A stretch of DNA of 5,198 nucleotides, taken from NCBI GenBank assembly GCA_050996575.1, contig JBPCRS010000027.1, forward strand, positions 1-5,198, read 5' to 3'. Below the pieces are notes generated by a model. It was not told where the DNA came from. It was given only the letters and a program-made list of their open reading frames with translations, and did not search any database. The translations under genes and the position numbers were made by a program. Positions 4,283 to 5,198 of this stretch are shown one piece after another. The DNA is from DASUSH01 sp050996575. GTDB taxonomy: Bacteria; Actinomycetota; Thermoleophilia; Solirubrobacterales; 70-9. The number at the start of each line of letters is the position of its first letter. Position 1 is the first letter of the stretch.

Positions 4283-5059
4283 CGACATCGTCTTCTGCAC
4301 CGCGGCTATCTGACCCGGGGTGCCGATCAGGGTTTTCTGGAGCTCGGCTTCGAGCGCTAGACCTTCGGCCGGCGGCTTGCCCCAGGCTTCGGCGGCGAGG
4401 CGCTTGGTGGCGCGGATCGCGGCGGGTGACTTCTCGGCTATCTCCGCGGCCAGTTCGCGGGCGGCGCCGTCGGCGTCATCGGCGAGCCGGGTGACGAGCC
4501 CGATCGCGAGCGCCTCATCGGCCTCGACGATCCGCGCCGTGTAGGCGAGCTCGCGGGCGACGTCGGGTCGGACCAGTGGCACGATCGTCTGGCTCAGGCC
4601 CATGTCGGGGACGAGGCCGTAGCGGATCTCCATCACCGACATCCGCGTCGAGGGCTCGGCGATGCGGACGTCGGCGGCGAGCGCGAGCTGCAGGCCACCG
4701 CCGAAGCAGGCGCCGCGCAGGGCGGCGATCACCGGCACCTCGAGCGCCCGCCAGCCGTAGGTGACGCGCTGGGCGAAGTTCGCGTCTTCGCCGTCGCGGC
4801 GGGCGAAGCCGTCGCCGGCGAAGTCGCCGTTTCCCTCGGCGAAGCTCTTGAAGTCGAGCCCGGCGCAGAAGCTCGGGCCATCGCCGGAGAGGACGATGAC
4901 GTTGACGTCCTCGCCCGCCTCGACGACCGCGTCGACAGCCTCGTTGAGCGCGACGAACATCGGCCAATCGAGCCCGTTGTGCTTCTCGCCGCGGACGAGG
5001 CGGACATCGGCGACGCCGTCGCTGATCTCCATTCGGACGCGATCCTGGAAGCTCGTCAC
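4274..5059 (-). CDS. Crotonase/enoyl-CoA hydratase-isomerase family protein
   Basis: This 261-residue acyl-CoA-processing enzyme has the crotonase fold, as in beta-oxidation or related CoA pathways. Numbering from the longer GTG 5077 form, the oxyanion-hole segments are SFCAGLDF (69-76) and ALRGACFGGGLQLALAADVRIA (119-140). The catalytic region is SVMEIRYGLVPDMG (147-160). Glu150 and Asp158 align with the Glu and Asp of dienoyl-CoA isomerases (ECH1 type) as I recall that family. The position of the first hydratase Glu (or ECH1 Asp), after GGGL, holds Gln130. A simple hydratase with two catalytic Glu is therefore less likely than an isomerase-like or divergent activity. The C-terminal helices (IAEKSPAAIRATKRL) are typical. 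I chose GTG 5059 because GAGGA (5069-5073) lies nine bases upstream and the protein then begins MTSFQDRVRMEI; GTG 5077 has no Shine-Dalgarno. Confidence 0.93.
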   Translation of the reverse strand: MTSFQDRVRMEISDGVADVRLVRGEKHNGLDWPMFVALNEAVDAVVEAGEDVNVIVLSGDGPSFCAGLDFKSFAEGNGDFAGDGFARRDGEDANFAQRVTYGWRALEVPVIAALRGACFGGGLQLALAADVRIAEPSTRMSVMEIRYGLVPDMGLSQTIVPLVRPDVARELAYTARIVEADEALAIGLVTRLADDADGAARELAAEIAEKSPAAIRATKRLAAEAWGKPPAEGLALEAELQKTLIGTPGQIAAVQKTMSGG

Positions 5060-5068
5060 CGCCGACGA

Positions 5069-5073
5069 TCCTC
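5069..5073 (-). promoter_or_regulatory. Shine-Dalgarno favouring the inner GTG start of the crotonase gene
   Basis: On the minus strand GAGGA ends nine bases before GTG 5059. No comparable purine-rich site precedes the outer GTG at 5077, so the shorter protein is preferred. Confidence 0.55.
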
Positions 5074-5103
5074 GCACAGCGCAGCTGCAAACGGCGCTGG
5101 CGG

Positions 5104-5129
5104 GCTCGCGCCGATGCTCCGGCGCGAGC
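5104..5129. terminator. Strong GC hairpin upstream of the crotonase gene
   Basis: GCTCGCGCCG (5104-5113) pairs perfectly over ten bases with CGGCGCGAGC (5120-5129), loop ATGCTC. No T-run follows on either strand. It lies between a possible minus-strand gene end (5167) and the crotonase start. It may be a U-less terminator of that upstream gene, or a structure in the crotonase leader. Confidence 0.45.
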
Positions 5130-5166
5130 TGCCCTAGCGGTGCTCCCCCTCTCGCATCTCGTTGGG

Positions 5167-5198
5167 CTATCCGATCACCGGTGTGTCCGCGGCGAGAC
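5167..5198 (-). CDS. Possible 3' end of a further minus-strand gene (partial)
   Basis: On the minus strand, from the window edge, one frame reads LAADTPVIG and then TAG (5167-5169). The codons end mostly in G or C and the peptide looks like a protein C-terminus, but nine codons cannot prove a gene. If real, the gene lies upstream of the crotonase gene on the same strand, about 107 bases before its start, with the GC hairpin between them. Confidence 0.25.
   Translation of the reverse strand, partial: LAADTPVIG

Noticed and set aside
4515..5090. Alternative minus-strand frame of 191 codons inside the crotonase gene
   Set aside because: It is almost entirely Arg, Gly and Pro repeats, an out-of-frame reading of the crotonase gene.
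1..5198. CRISPR array, tRNA/rRNA genes, insertion sequence or toxin-antitoxin pair
   Set aside because: I saw no regularly spaced long repeats, no cloverleaf or rRNA-like sequence, no transposase motifs and no terminal inverted repeats. The small genes do not pair like toxin and antitoxin.

Overview
The window is a gene-dense, high-GC bacterial chromosome segment. Codons end strongly in G or C, and TTG and GTG starts are used alongside ATG. Several genes have TANNNT boxes close to the start codon, suggesting short-leader or leaderless mRNAs. The gene set is a GAP/Sap-type membrane protein, a YeaQ/GlsB-type membrane protein, a CspA-like protein, a GNAT, an aldo/keto reductase and a crotonase. 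Together these fit an actinobacterium, perhaps of the Thermoleophilia/Solirubrobacterales type. That placement is a judgement from composition and protein style, not from a search.

Layout. Positions 1-57 look like the tail of an upstream plus-strand gene. Three small plus-strand genes follow: a 160-aa conserved protein of unknown function (118-600), a three-segment YeaQ/GlsB-like stress membrane protein (648-974), and a 111-aa zinc-ribbon plus helix-turn-helix protein (1059-1394). A coding-like reading frame of about 33 codons (971-1069) lies between the last two and overlaps the start of the zinc-ribbon gene. A cold-shock gene (1556-1759) comes next. It has a strong Shine-Dalgarno, three phased ACCGG repeats upstream, and a textbook intrinsic terminator. 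A six-segment GAP-family membrane protein (1913-2581) follows, with a tandem 10-bp repeat directly upstream of its putative -10 box.

The second half has two convergent pairs and one divergent pair. The GAP gene converges on a GNAT acetyltransferase (minus, 2613-3206), with a hairpin between them. The GNAT and an aldo/keto reductase (plus, 3279-4268) diverge from a very short shared promoter region containing an imperfect inverted repeat. The reductase converges on a crotonase-family gene (minus, 4274-5059), and a small hairpin spans both stop codons. The right edge holds another hairpin and perhaps the last codons of a further minus-strand gene.

The genes do not form one obvious pathway. The first half is small stress or housekeeping proteins; the second half is single-gene enzyme units. 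I found no CRISPR array, RNA gene, mobile element or toxin-antitoxin pair, and no convincing new multi-gene system. The points most worth checking are the reductase, whose catalytic tyrosine position holds proline, the zinc-ribbon/HTH protein with its overlapping upstream reading frame, and the repeat structures in the csp, GAP and GNAT/reductase promoter regions.
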